From assembly GCA_029961685.1 (NCBI GenBank), contig JARWKL010000015.1, forward strand, positions 13,638,801 through 13,702,800: a DNA stretch of 64,000 nt, given 5' to 3'. The stretch is from Aristolochia californica. Taxonomy: Eukaryota > Streptophyta > Magnoliopsida > Piperales > Aristolochiaceae. This document shows, piece after piece, positions 27,915 through 40,300 of the stretch (position 1 is its first letter; every line of letters starts with the position of its first letter). Below the pieces are notes generated by a model. That model was not told the origin of the DNA, did not search any database, and worked only from the letters and a program-made list of their open reading frames with translations. Position numbers and translations under genes: made by a program.

Positions 27915-29400
27915 GAGGGAGGATGATGGATTTTTAACTAAGTATTGACCCCCAAACCATAAGTTATTTCTAACAAAAATTATATCCATTATGCATCATT
28001 ATTCGATCAAAATCTTTACGATTATCTATGATATTGAGGTACGTTTTTGGCAAAATGGACAAAAAGTGGGTTGTTTAGCTTGGGTAAGTATCCCACCGCT
28101 TGTTTACTTGAGATTTTAATTTTTTTTACTACTTGAAAATTTTGGTTCATTAGGTCATTTCCTTCTTCGACATGTTCAAGGCATGCATATCCATTTTTAA
28201 AACATGTTAGGATCAATTAGAAATCTCTTTCTTATAAAATTCCAAGCTATTAGGGGTTGTACTAGTGGAATCTCCCAAACATGGATATTAAAAATTTGGT
28301 GTTCATTTTTAGTTCATGAAAAGAATTTCTTTACTAACATTTATTATAGTTTTATATTTTTTGCATACATCAACTATAAATTTTTTATTTTGTTGTGATC
28401 TATTTGCCTTATCTTTTTGTTTTCGAGAAAAAAGGGAGAGTGAAAACTCAAGTTTCGATTTGAAAAAAAATTGAACATTCAAAATGGAAATGCACAAATG
28501 CAGAGAGTGATAATTCCAAAAAGTATCTGTAATTTTTACGGATTGTAAAATATTTTAGTTTTTGTATATTAGGTTTTCCAATCATCGGAAAAGGGAGGGC
28601 AAGGGATTTTTAACTGAGTGTTGAGTCCCTAACCATAACTCATTTTTAATATACAAAATAGCCGTTACGCATCATTAATCGATCAAAACCTTTTTGAGTC
28701 ATTAGGTCATTTGTATCACCAACATGTTTCAGACATGCATATCCATATTTAAAACATGTTTGGATCAATTAGGAATCTCTTTCTTATAAAATTTCAAGCT
28801 ATTATGGGTTGTACTATTGGAATTTTCCAAACGTGGATAACAAAAGTTTGGTGTTCATTTTTAGTCAGTGAAAATTTTTTCTATACGTACATTTATTATT
28901 GTTTTCAATATTTTGCATACATAAACTCTAAAATTTTCAATTTGCTGAACTCTATTTGCCTTTTCTTTTTTATTAACAAGAAAATGGCAGGGTGAAAGAT
29001 CAAGTTTGGATTTGAAAAAAAATTGAACATCCAAAATGGAAATGCACAAATGTAGAGAGAAATAATTCCAAAAAGTATCGGTAATTTTTAAGGATTGTAA
29101 AATATTTTAGTTTTTTATATATTAGGTTTTACTATCATCAGAAAAGGGAAGGCGAGTGGTTTTTAATTGAGTGTTGAGACCCAAACCATAAATTATTTCT
29201 AACAAAAATTATAGCCATTACACATCAATAATAGATGAAAACCTTTACGATGATCTATGATTTGTCAGGTCAGCTTTTTGTAAATGGGAAACAATTGGCT
29301 TGTTTGGCTCGGGTATATATCCCACCGCATGTTAACTTTAGAATTTCATTTTTTCTACTTCTGTCATTTGCATCTTTAACATGTTTTAGGCATTCATATC
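22840..29400. repeat. Higher-order repeat region, units of ~3.26 and ~2.61 kb
   Basis: A rare variant AAAATGGCAGAGTGAAAGA is seen at about 23111 and 26371, and as AAATGGCAGGGTGAAAGA near 28983. The spacings are 3260 and 2612 bp, about five and four monomers. Co-travelling variants keep the same relative positions: CATCAACATG or CACCAACATG (about 22845, 26104, 28714), TATTATGGGTTGTACT (about 22928, 26186, 28801) and GGAAGGCGAGTG (about 23277, 26535, 29149). A related but more divergent marker set at 17.7-18.2 kb (AAATGGCTGAGTGAAAAC near 17972) suggests an older copy of the unit. The change in length from five to four monomers fits unequal exchange. Confidence 0.75.
27872..27912. repeat. G41 homopolymer in the satellite G-slot (longest run)
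   Basis: Forty-one uninterrupted G after CATTGGAAAAGA, then TTGAGGGAGGATG. This is the longest G run in the window and lies at the usual slot. Its reported length should be treated as approximate. Confidence 0.88.
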
Positions 29401-29404
29401 CATA

Positions 29405-32400
29405 TTTAAAACATGTAAGGATCAATTAGAAATCTCTTTCTGATAAAATTCCAAGCTATTAGGGGTTGTACTAGTGGAATATCCCAAACATGGATAAAAA
29501 AACTTTGGTATTCAATTTTAGTGTGTGAAATCTTTTTCTTTATTTACATATATTATTGTTTTCAATTTTCTGCATACATAAAGTCTACAATTTTTATTTT
29601 TTTCTTATCTATCTGGCTTTTCTTTTTGTATATGAGAAAGAAGGGAGAGTGAAAACTCAAGTTTGGATTTGAAACAAAATTGAACATCCAAAAGGGAAAT
29701 GCACAAATATAAAGAGAGATAATTCCAAAAAGTATCTATAATTTCTAGGGATTGTAAACTCTTTTAATTTTTTATATATTAGGTTTTACAATCAATGGAA
29801 AATAAGGGGCGAGTGATTTTTAACGTATTGACTCCAAAACCATAAGTCAATTCTAAACAAAATGATAGCTGTTATGCAACTTTAATCGATCAAAACCTTT
29901 ACGATGATCTATGATTGTTAGGTCAACTTTTTTAAAATGGGAAAAAAGTGGGTTGTTTGGCTCGGGTAAATAACCCACTGCACGTTAACTTGAAAATTTA
30001 ATTTTTTTCTATCCTTGAAATTTATGGATCGTTAGGTCATTTGTATCTTCAACATGTTTCAGGCATGCATATCCATAATTAAAACCATTTAGGATCAATT
30101 AGAAATCTCTTTCTTATAAAATTCATAGCTATTAGGGGGTGTACTAGTGAAATTTGCCAAACATGGATAACAAAATTTTGGTGTTAATTTTTAGTGCGTG
30201 AAAAAAATTTCTTCACTTACATTTATTATGGTTTTCAATTTTTTTGCATACATAAACTGTAAATTTTTCATTTTGTTGTGATATATTTGCCTTATCTTTT
30301 TGTTTTTGAGAAAAAAGGGAGAGTGAAAACTCAAGTTTGGATTTCAAAAAAAATTGAACATCTAAAATGGAAATGCACAAATGCATAGAGAGATAATTCC
30401 AAAAAGAATGTGTAATTTTTAGGGATTCAAAACTCTTTCAGTTTTTTGTATAATAGGTTTTGCAATCAACTGAAAAAGGGGGTGGGTGGGGAGGGTTGTG
30501 GGATAATTAACTAAGTATTGACCCCCAAACCATATGTTATTTCTAAAAAAAAATTATAGCCATTACGCATCAGTAATCGATCAAAACCTTTATGATTAAC
30601 TACGATTGTTAGGTCAACTTTTTCTAAATGGGCAAAAATTGGGTTGTTTGGCTTGGGTAAATATCCTACCGCACGTTAACTTGAGAATTTATTTTTTTGT
30701 ACTGCTTGAAAATTTTGGATCATTTGGTCATTTCCATTCTTAACATGTTCCAGGCATGCATATCCATATTTAAAACATGTTAGAATCAATTAGAAATCTC
30801 TTTCTTATAAAATTCCAAGCAATTAGTGTTTGTACTAATGGAATCTCCCAAACATGGATATTAAAACTTTGGAGTTCATTTTTAGTTCGAGAAAAAATTT
30901 TCTTTGCTAACTTTTATTATAGTTTTCAATTTTTTGCATAAAACAACTCTCAAATTTTTATTTTGTTGTTATCTATTTGCCTTATCTTTTTGTTTCCAAC
31001 AAAAAGGGGAGAGTGAAAACTCAAGTTTGGATTTGAAAAAAAATTGAACATCCAAAATGGAAATGCACAAATACAGAGAGAGATAATTTCAAAAAATATC
31101 TATAAGTTTTAGGGATTGCCAAATCTTTTAGTTTTTGTATATTAGGTTTTGCAATCATTCGAAAAGGGAGGGTGTTTGGATTTTTAACTGAGTGTTGACC
31201 TCCAAACAATAACTCATTTTTAACAAAAAATTTAGCCGTTACGCATCATTAATCGATCAAAACCTTTTAGAGGTTAGATTTTTTTAAATGGGCTAAAAGT
31301 GGGTTGTTTGGCTCGGGTAAATACCCACCGCACGTTAACTTAGAATTTAATTTTTTCTAGTCCTTGAAATTTTTGTATCATTAGGGCATTTGCTTCTTCA
31401 ACATGTTTCAGGCTTGCATATCCATATTTAAAACAAGTTAGGATCAATTAGAAATCTCTTTCTTATAAAATTCCATCCAATTAGGGGTTGTACTAATGGA
31501 ATCTCCCAAACGTGGATAACAAAACTTTGCCGTTCTTTTTTAGTGAGTAAAAAAAATTTCTTCACCAACATGAATTATAGTTTTCAATTTTTTGCATCTG
31601 TAAACTCTAAAATTTTTATTTTGTTGTGATTTATTTTCCATATCTTTTTGTTTACGAGAAAAAAGGGAGAGTGAAAATTGAAGTTTGGATTTGAAAAAAA
31701 ATTAAACATCCAAAATGGAAATGCACAAATGCAGAGAGAGATAATTCCAAAAAGTATCTGTAATTTTTAGGGATTGTAAACTCTTTTTTTTTTATCTGTT
31801 AGGTTTTGCAATCATCAGAAAAAGGGGGGTGAGGGATTTTTAACTGAGTGTCGACTCCCAAACCATTACTCATTTTTAACAAAAATTATAGCCGTTATGC
31901 ATCATTAATCGATCAAAATTTTTACGATGAACTATGATTGTGAGGTCTGTTTTTTGTAAATGGGTAAAAAGTGGGTTGTTTGGCTCGGGTAAATATCCCA
32001 CCGCAAGTTAACTTGAGAATTTTTTTTTTCTACTCCTTGACATTTTCTAATCATTAGGTCATTTGCATCTTCAACATGTTTCATGCATTCATATCCATAT
32101 TTAAAACATGTTAGGATCAATTAGAAATCTCTTTCTTACAAAATTCCAAGCTATAAGGGGTTGTACAAATGGAATCCCCCAAACATGGATAACAAAACAT
32201 TGATGTTCATTTTTAGTGCATGAAAATTTTTTCTTTACTTACTTTTATTATATTTTTCAATTTTTTGCATACATAACCTCTAAATTTTTTATTTTTTTTG
32301 TGATCTATTTGCCTTATCTTTATGTTTAAGAGAAAAAAAGGGCGAGTGAAAAACTCAAGTTTGGATTTGAAAAAAATTGAATATCCAAAATGGAAATGCA

Positions 32401-32735
32401 CAAATGCAAAGAGAGATAATTCCTAAAAGTATCTATAATTTTTAGGGATTGTAAACTCTTTTAGTTTTTTGTATATTAGGTTTTGTAATCATCAAAAATG
32501 GAGGGACTCCCAAACCATAACTCATTTTTAACAAAAAAATATAGTCGTTACGCATCATTGATCGATCAAGACCTTTGCGATGATCTATGATTGTGAGGTC
32601 AGCTTTTTTTAAATTGGCAAAAAGTGGGTTGTTTGGCTCGGGTAAAGACCCCACCACACTTTAACTTGAAAATTTAATTTTTTCTACTCTAGAAATTTTT
32701 TTATCATTAGGTTATTTGCATCTTCAACATGTTTC
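29405..32735. repeat. Higher-order repeat unit A (~3.3 kb, five monomers)
   Basis: This unit and the following one share a chain of private variants. GGAATATCCCAAACATGG followed by TTTGGTATTCAATTTTAG is at about 29477 and 32799. ATAGGTTTTGCAATCARCTG is near 30450 and 33783. GTATTGACCCCCAAACCATA, ACAAAAAGGGGAGAGTG-type text and GCATCATTGATCGATCAA follow in order. The unit ends in a monomer with an internal deletion (CATGTTTCATGTTAGGATC), which is also found at the end of unit B. The first third aligns to unit B with offset 3322 and the rest with offset about 4015, so unit B has one extra monomer. Confidence 0.8.
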
Positions 32736-33800
32736 ATGTTAGGATCAATTAGAAATCTATTTCTTAAAAAATTGCAAGCTATTAGGGGTTGTACTAGTGG
32801 AATATCCCAAACATGGATAAAAAACCTTTGGTATTCAATTTTAGTGCGTGAATTTTTTTTATTTACTTATATATATTATTGTTTTCAATTTTCTGCATAC
32901 ATAAAGTCTACAATTTTCATTTTTTTCTAATCTATTTGCCTTTTCTTTTAGTTTACGAGAAAAAAAGGGATAGTGAAAACTCAAGTTTGAATTTGAAACA
33001 AAATTGAATATCTAAAAGGGCAATGCACAAATGCAGAGAGAGAAAATTCCAAAAAGTATCTATAATTTCTAGGGATTTTAAACTCTTTTAATTTTTTATA
33101 TATTAGGTTTTACAATCAATGGAAAATAATGGGCGAGTGATTTTTAACTTAGTATTGACTCCAAAACCATAAGTCAATTCTAAACAAAATTATAGTTGTT
33201 ATGCATCTTTAATCGATCAAAACCATTACGATGATCTATGATTGTTAGGTCAGCTTTTTTAAAATGGGAAAAAAGTGGGTTGTTTGGCTCAGATAAATAA
33301 CCCACTGCACGTTAACTTGAAAATTTAATTTTTTTTATACTCCTTGAAATTTATGGATCATTAGGTCATTTGCATCTTCAACATGTTTTAGGCATGCATA
33401 TCCATATTTAAAACATGTTAGGATCAATTAGAAATCTCTTTCTTATAAAATTCATAGCTATTAGGGGTTGGACTAGTGAAATTTCCCAAACATGGATAAC
33501 AAAATTTTGGTGTTCATTTTTGTGCGTGAACAAATTTTCTTCACTTACATTTATTATGGTTTTCAATTTTTTTGCATACATAAACTCTAAAATTTTCATT
33601 TTGTTGTGATATATTTGCCTTATCTTTTTGTTTTTAAGAAAAAAGGGAGAGTGCAAACTCAAGTTTGGCTTTCAAAAAAAATTGAACATTCAAAATGGAA
33701 ATGCACAAATGCCTAGAGAGATAATTCCAAAAAGAATGTGTAATTTTTAGGGATTCAAAGCTCTTTCAGTTTTTTTGTATAATAGGTTTTGCAATCAGCT

Positions 33801-33807
<7 letters not shown>

Positions 33808-33836
<29 letters not shown>
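33808..33836. repeat. G29 homopolymer in the satellite G-slot
   Basis: Twenty-nine uninterrupted G after CAGCTGAAAAGA. It lies at the start of the extra monomer that distinguishes unit B from unit A. Confidence 0.9.
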
Positions 33837-34497
33837 TGAGGATTTTTAAATGAGTGTGACTCCCAAACCATAACTCATTTTTAACAAAAATTATAGTCAT
33901 TACGCATCATTACATGATCAAAACCTTTATGATGATCTATGATTGTTAGGTCAACTTTTTGTAAATGGGCAAAAAGAGGTATGTTAGGCTCGGGTAAATA
34001 TCCCACCGCACTTTAACTTGAGAATTTAATTTTTTCTGCTCTTTGAAATTTTTGGATCATTAGGGCAGTTGCATCTTCAACATGTTTCGGGCTTGCATAT
34101 CCATATTTAAAATATTTTAGGATCAATTAGAAATCTCTTTCTTATAAAATTCCAAGCTATTAGGGGTTGTACTGGTGGAATCTCCCTAACGTGGATAACA
34201 AAACTTTGTTAGTGCATGAAAAAAATTTCTTTACTAACATGTATTATTGTTTTCAATTTTTTGCATACATTAATGATAAAATTTACATTTTCGTTGTGAT
34301 CTATTAGCATTATCTTTTTTTTAACGGGAAAAAAGGGAGTGAAAATTCAACTTTGGATTTGAAAGAAAAAGTGAACATCCAAAATGGAAATGCACAAATG
34401 GAAAGAGAGATAACTCCAAAAAGTATATGTAATTTGAAGAGATTGTAAACTCTTTTAGTTTTTTTTTTTATATTAGGTTTTGCAATCATCGAAAACC

Positions 34498-34511
34498 GGG
34501 GGGGGGGGGGG
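34498..34511. repeat. G14 homopolymer in the satellite G-slot
   Basis: Fourteen uninterrupted G after ATCATCGAAAACC. The corresponding copy in unit A (about 30478) reads GGGGGTGGGTGGGGAGGG, an interrupted version of the same slot. Confidence 0.9.
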
Positions 34512-37038
34512 TGTTGTGCAATATTTAACTAAGTATTGACCCCCAAACCATAAGTTATTTCTAACAAAAAATGTAGCCATTACGCATCATTAATCGATCA
34601 AAATCTTTACGATTAACTATGATTGTTAGGTCAGCTTTTTGTAAATGGGCAAAAATTAGGTTGTTTGGCTTGGGTAAATATCCCACCGCACGTTAACTTG
34701 AGAATTTAATTTTTTGTATTGCTTGAAAACTTTGGATCATTTGGTCATTTCCATTTTTAACATATTCCAAGCATGCATATCCATAATTAAAACAGTTAGG
34801 ATCAATTAGAAATCTCTTTCTTATAAAATTCCAAGAAATTAGTGGTTGTACTAGTGGAATCTCCCAAACATGGATATTAAAACTTTGGAGTTCATTTTTA
34901 GTGCGATAAAAAAATTTCTTTACTTACTTTTAATATAGTTTTCAATTTTTTGCATAAAACAACTCTAAAATTTTATTTTGTTGTTATCTATTTGCCTTAT
35001 CCTTTTGTTTCCGACAAAAAGGGGAGTGTGAAAACTCAAGTTTGGGTTTGAAAAAAAATTGAACATCCAAAATGGAAATGCACAAATGCAGAAAGAAATA
35101 ATTCCAAAAAGTATCTGTAATTTTTAGGGATTGTAAAATCTTTTAGTTTTTGTATATTAGGTATTGCAATCATCCGAAAAGGGAGGGTGTGGGATTTTTA
35201 ACTGAGTGTTGACTCCCAAACCATAACTCATTTTTAACAAAAAATTTAGCCGTTACGCATCATTAATCGATCAAAACCTTTTTGAGGTCAGATTTTTGTA
35301 AATGGGCAAAAAGTGGGTTGTTTGGCTCAGGTAAATACCCCACCGCACGTTAACTTAGAATTTAATTTTTTCTAGTCCTTGAAATTTTTGGATCATTAGG
35401 GCATTTGCATCTTCAACATGTTTCAGGCTTGCTTATCCATATTTAAAACATGTTAGGATCAATTAGAAATATCTTTCTTATAAAATTTCAACCAATTAGG
35501 GGTTGTACTAATGGAATCTCCCAAACGTGGATAACAAAACTTTGGCGTTCTTTTTTAGTGCGTGAAAAAAATTTCTTTACCAACATGTATTATAGTTTTC
35601 AATTTTTTGCATCTATAAACTCTAAAATTTTCTTTTTCTTGTGATTTATTTGCCATATCTTTTTGTTTACGAGAAAAAAGGGAGAGTGAAAACAGAAGTT
35701 TGGATTTGAAAAAAAATTAAACATCCAAAATGGAAATGCACAAATGCAGAGAGATATAATTTCAAAAAGTATATGTAATTTTTAGGGATTGTAAACTCTT
35801 TTTGTTTTTTATCTGTTAGGTTTTGCAATCATCTGAAAAAGGGGTGGCGAGGGATTTTTAACTGAGTGTTGACTCCCAAACCATAACTCATTTTTAACAA
35901 AACTTATAGCCTTGACGCATCATTAATCGATCAAAACCTTTACGATGAGCTATGATTTTGAGGTCAGCTTTTTGTAAATGGGCAAAAAGTAGGTTGCTTG
36001 GCTCGGGTAAATCCCTCACCGCAAGTTAAATTGAGAATTTATTTTTTTCTACTCCTTGAAATTTTATGATCATTAGGTCATTTGCATCTTCAACATGTTT
36101 CATGCATGCATATCCATATTTAAAACTTGTTAGGATCATTTAGAAATCTCTTTCTTACAAAATTCCAAGCTATAAGGGGTTGTACAAATGGAATCCCCCA
36201 AACATGGATAACAAAACGTTGATGTTCATTTTTAGTGCATGAAAAAATTTTCTTTACTTACTTTTATTATATTTTTCAATTTTTTGCATACATAACCTCT
36301 AAAATTTTCATTTTTTTGTGATCTATTTGCCTTATCTTTTTGTTTACGAGAAAAAAAGGGAGAGTGAAAACTCAAGTTTGGATTTGAAAAACATTGAATA
36401 TCCAAAATGGAAATGCACAAATGCAGAGAGAGATACTTCCAAAAAGTATCTGTAATTTTTAGGGATTGTAAACTCTTTTAGTTTTTTGTATATTAGGTTT
36501 TACAATCATCGAAAAAGGGGGGACTCGCAAACCATAACTCATTTTTAACAAAAAATATAATCGTTACGCATCATTGATCGATCAAAACCTTTACGATGAT
36601 CTATGATTGTGTGGTCAGCTTTTTGTAAATGGCCAAAAAGTGGGTTGTTTGGCTCGGGTAAAGACCCCACCTCACTTTAACTTGAAAATTTAATTTTTTC
36701 TACTCCTAGAAATTTTTTTATATTAGGTTATTTGCATTTTCAACATGCTTCATATTAGGATCAATTAGAAATCTATTTCTTATAAAATTCCAAGCTATTA
36801 GGGGTTGTACTAGTGGAATTTCCCAAGCATAGATAACATAATTTTGTTGTTGATTTTTAGTGCATGAAAAATGTTGATTTTCAGGAGTCCATGGATTAAG
36901 GTCATGGAAAAAAATGAGAGAGACACCATTGGGAGAAAAATGTTGGAGAAGATGTTATGGACTTGATTCCTCCCCCCTCCCCCTGATGCTCGATTTATAG
37001 ATTTATGAAACTACTGTATTACAATCATACCCCTAAAC

Positions 37039-37062
37039 TTAGGGTTTAGGGTTGAGGGTTTT
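37039..37062 (+). repeat. Short interstitial telomere-like motif
   Basis: TTAGGGTTTAGGG followed by TTGAGGGTTTT contains two perfect plant TTTAGGG-type units and one degenerate unit. An inverted CCCTAAAC lies directly upstream at 37031. It sits inside the 435-bp insertion and is too short to mean a former chromosome end. Confidence 0.6.
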
Positions 37063-37197
37063 AACCATTAAAATTTAACTTAATTATAACAATGCCATCT
37101 CTATGAGATGACTCTTTATTTATCATCTTGCCATCTTGTATGTGGGCCTAAGGGCCTTCTCCTTGATATGTGGGCCTTGAGCCCATCTTCTATATCT

Positions 37198-37306
37198 CTT
37201 GGATGCATGGGTCTTCCTTGGTCTTATGGGCTTGGGTCCATATTCTAATACACTTGGATATGTGAGCCTTCCTTGGTCGTGTGGGCTTGGGCCCGTTCTT
37301 CCAACA
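37198..37306 (+). repeat. Two degenerate ~55-bp direct repeats in the 435-bp insertion
   Basis: CTTGGATGCATGGGTCTTCC at about 37198 and CTTGGATATGTGAGCCTTCC at about 37253 begin two related units. Both continue with TTGGTC, TGGGCTTGGG and a TTCT-rich end. A third, weaker unit may start near 37161. Confidence 0.6.
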
Positions 37307-40300
37307 AATTTTTTTTCTTTACTTACATTTATTATACTTTCCAATTTTTTTGCATACATAAATTCTAAAATTTAAATTTATTTGTGATCTATGTGCCTTA
37401 TCTTTTTGTTTACGAGAAAAAAGGGAGAGTGAAAACTAAAGTTTGGATTTGAAAAAAAATTGAACATCCAAAAAGGAAATTCACAAATGTAGAGAGAGAT
37501 AATTTCAAAAAGTATCTGTAATTTTTAAGGATTGTAAACTCTTTTGCAATCATTGAAAAATGGGGGGCGAGGGATTTTTAACTGCGTGTTGACTACCAAA
37601 CCATAAGTCATTTCTAACAAAAATTATACCCGTTATGCATCATTAATCGATCAAAACCTTAACATTGATCTATGATTGTTAGGTCAGCTTTTTTTAAATG
37701 GGATAAAAGTGGGTTGTTTGGCTTGGGTAAATATCCCACCGCTAGTTAACTAGAGAATTTATTTTTTTCTACTCCATGAAATTTTTTGATAATTAGGGCT
37801 TTTGCATCTTTTACATGTTTCAGGCTTGCATATCCATATTTAAAACATGTTAAGATCAATTAGAAATCTCTATCATATAAAATTCCAAACTATTAGGGGT
37901 TGTCATAGTGGAATCTCCCAAATGTGGACAACAAAACATTGGTCATCATTTTTAGTGCATGAAAAAAATTTCTTTACTAACATGTATTATAATTTTAAAT
38001 TTTTTGCATACGTCAACTCTAAAATTTTCATTTTGTTATGATCTATTTGCCTTATTTTTTTGTTTATGAGAGAAAAGGGAGAGTGAAAACTCAAGTTTGG
38101 ATTTGAAAAAAACAATTGAACATCCAAAAAGGAAATAAAAAAATGCAGTGAGAGATAATTCCAAAAAATATTTGTAATTTTTAGGGATTGTAAACTCTTT
38201 TAGTTTTTTATATATTAGGTTTTGCAATCGTCGGAAAAGAGGGGAGCGAGGGATTTTTAACCGAGTGTTGACTCCTTAACCATAACTCATTTTTAACAAA
38301 ACTTATAGCCGTTATACATCATTAATTGATAAAACGTTTACAATGATCTATGATTGTGAGGTCAACTTTTGGTAAATGGGCAAAAAGTGAGTTGTTTGGC
38401 TCGGGTAAATACCCCACTACACGTTAACTTGAGAATTTAATTTTTTCTAGTCCTTGAAAATTTTGGATCATTAGGGCCTTTACATCTTCAACATGTTTCA
38501 GGCTTGCATATCCATATTTAGAACATGTTAGGATCAATTAGAAATATCTTTCTTATAAAATTCCAAGAAATTAGGGGTTGTGCTAGAGGAATCTCCCAAA
38601 CATGGATAACAAAACTTTGGTGTTCATTTTTAGTGCGTGAAAAAAATTTCTTTGCTAACATGTATTATAGTTTTCAATTTTTTTCATACATAACCTCTAA
38701 AATTTTCATTGTGTTGTGATCTATTTGCCTTATCTTTTTGTTGACAAGAAAAAAGGGAGAGTGAAAATTCAAGCTTTGATTTGAAAAAAAAATTGAACAT
38801 CCAAAATGAAAATACACAAATGCAGAGAGATAATTCCAAAAAGTATCTATAATGTTTTGGGATTTTAAAATCTTTTAGGTTTTTATATATTAGGTTTTGA
38901 TATCATCGAAAAATGGCGCGCGATGGATTTTTAATTGAGTGTTGACTCCCAAGCCATAAGCAATTTATAACAAAAATTATAGCTGTTATGCATCATTAAT
39001 CGATCAAAATCTTAACATTGTTAGGTCAACTTTTTGTAAATGCGCAAAAAGTGGGTTGTTTGGGTCGGGTAAATATCCCACCACAGGTTAACTTGAGAAT
39101 TTATTTTTTTCTACTCCTTGAAATTTTTGGATCATTAGGTCATTGGCATCTTCAACATATTTCAGACATGCATATCCATATTTAAAACTTGTTAGGATCA
39201 ATTAGAAATCTCTTTCTTATAAAATTCCTAGCAATAAGGGGTTGTGCAAGTGGAATCTCCCAAACTTGGATAAAAAAACTTGTGTTAATTTTTAGTGCGT
39301 GAAAAAATTTCTTTACTTACATTTACTATATTTTTCAATTCGTTGCATGCATAACCTCTAAATTTTTCATTTTGATATAATCTATTTGCCTTATCTTTCT
39401 GTTTACGATAAGAAAGGGAGAGTGAAAAGTCAAGTTTGGATTATAAAAAAAAATTGAACAACCAAAATGGAAATGCACAAATATAGAGAGAGATAATTCC
39501 AAAAAGTATCTGTAATTTTTAGGGATTGTAAACTCTTTTTAGCTTTTTGTATATTAGGTTTTGTAATCAATGGAAAAGGGGGGCGAGGGATTTTTAACTG
39601 AGTGTTGACTCCCAAACCCTAACTCATTTTTAACAAAAATTATAGCCATTATGCATCATTAATTGATATAAACCTTTACGATTATCTGTGATTGTTAGGT
39701 CTGCCTTTTGTAAATGAGCAAAAAGTGGGTTGTTTGGCTCGGGTAAATGCCCCACCCCACGTTAACTTGAGAATTTAATTTTTTCAATTCCTTGAAATTT
39801 TAGAATCATTAGGTCATTTGCATCTTCAACATTTTTCAAGCATGCATATCCATATTTAAAACATGTAAGGATCAATTAGAAATCCCTTTCTTATAAAATC
39901 CCAAGCTATTTGAGGTTGTACTGCTGGAATTTCCCAAACATGTTAACAAAATTTTGGTGTTCATTTTTAGTGCGAGAAAACTTTTTCTTTAATTACATTT
40001 ATTATACTTTTCAATTTTTTGCATACATAAACTATAATATTTTTATTTTGTTATGATCTATTTGCCTTATCTTTTTATTTACGAGAAAAAAGGGATTGTG
40101 AAAACTAGTTTGGATTTGAAAAAAAGTTAAACATCCAAAAAGGAAATGCACAAATGCATAGAGAGATAATTCCAAATAGTATCTGTAATTTTTAGGGATT
40201 TTAAACTCTTTTATTTTTTAAAATATTATGTTTTGGAAACATCGGAAAATGGGGGGCGAGGGATTTTTAATTGAGTATCAACTCCCAAACCATCAGTCAT

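Larger units (their letters stand above)
32736..36750. repeat. Higher-order repeat unit B (~4.0 kb, six monomers)
   Basis: This is the direct tandem copy of unit A plus one additional monomer at about 33810-34500, which begins with a G29 run. It ends in the same internally deleted monomer (CATGCTTCATATTAGGATC). The pair shows that the array evolves by multi-monomer duplication and that a single monomer was gained in B or lost in A. Confidence 0.8.
20568..36871. repeat. Satellite array, block 2 (about 25 copies, with higher-order repeats)
   Basis: The block continues the same monomer family in the same orientation and has no recognisable gene. Copies are shuffled into higher-order units that share private variants (see 22840-29400, 29405-32735 and 32736-36750). 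Internally shortened copies occur near 22700 (TTTTTGTGTCCTATGATTG), 25672 and 28691 (CCTTTTTGAG joined to TCATTAGGTC). Open frames such as those at 23-29 kb and 31-36 kb recur in register with the repeat and lack known domains. Confidence 0.95.
36872..37306. mobile_element. Solo-LTR-like insertion, 435 bp, with telomere-like motif
   Basis: Sequence unrelated to the satellite interrupts a monomer between GTGCATGAAAAA and AATTTTTTTTCTTTAC. It starts TGTTGATTTTC and ends TTCTTCCAACA, so it has TG...CA ends in a 5-bp inverted repeat TGTTG/CAACA, as in solo LTRs. The target is an A/T homopolymer, so a target duplication cannot be judged. Inside are CCCTCCCCC-type C-rich text, a possible TATA (GATTTATAG near 37010), a telomere-like stretch at 37039-37062, and two degenerate ~55-bp repeats. 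No coding sequence is present. The alternative is a non-LTR foldback element, less likely given the ends. Confidence 0.68.

Noticed and set aside
37039..37062. Former telomere or chromosome fusion point
   Set aside because: Only about three TTTAGGG-like units are present, inside a small transposon-like insertion.
37123..37359. Minus-strand 78-codon frame across the 435-bp insertion
   Set aside because: It crosses the border between insertion and satellite and reads the internal 55-bp repeats; no domain is visible.
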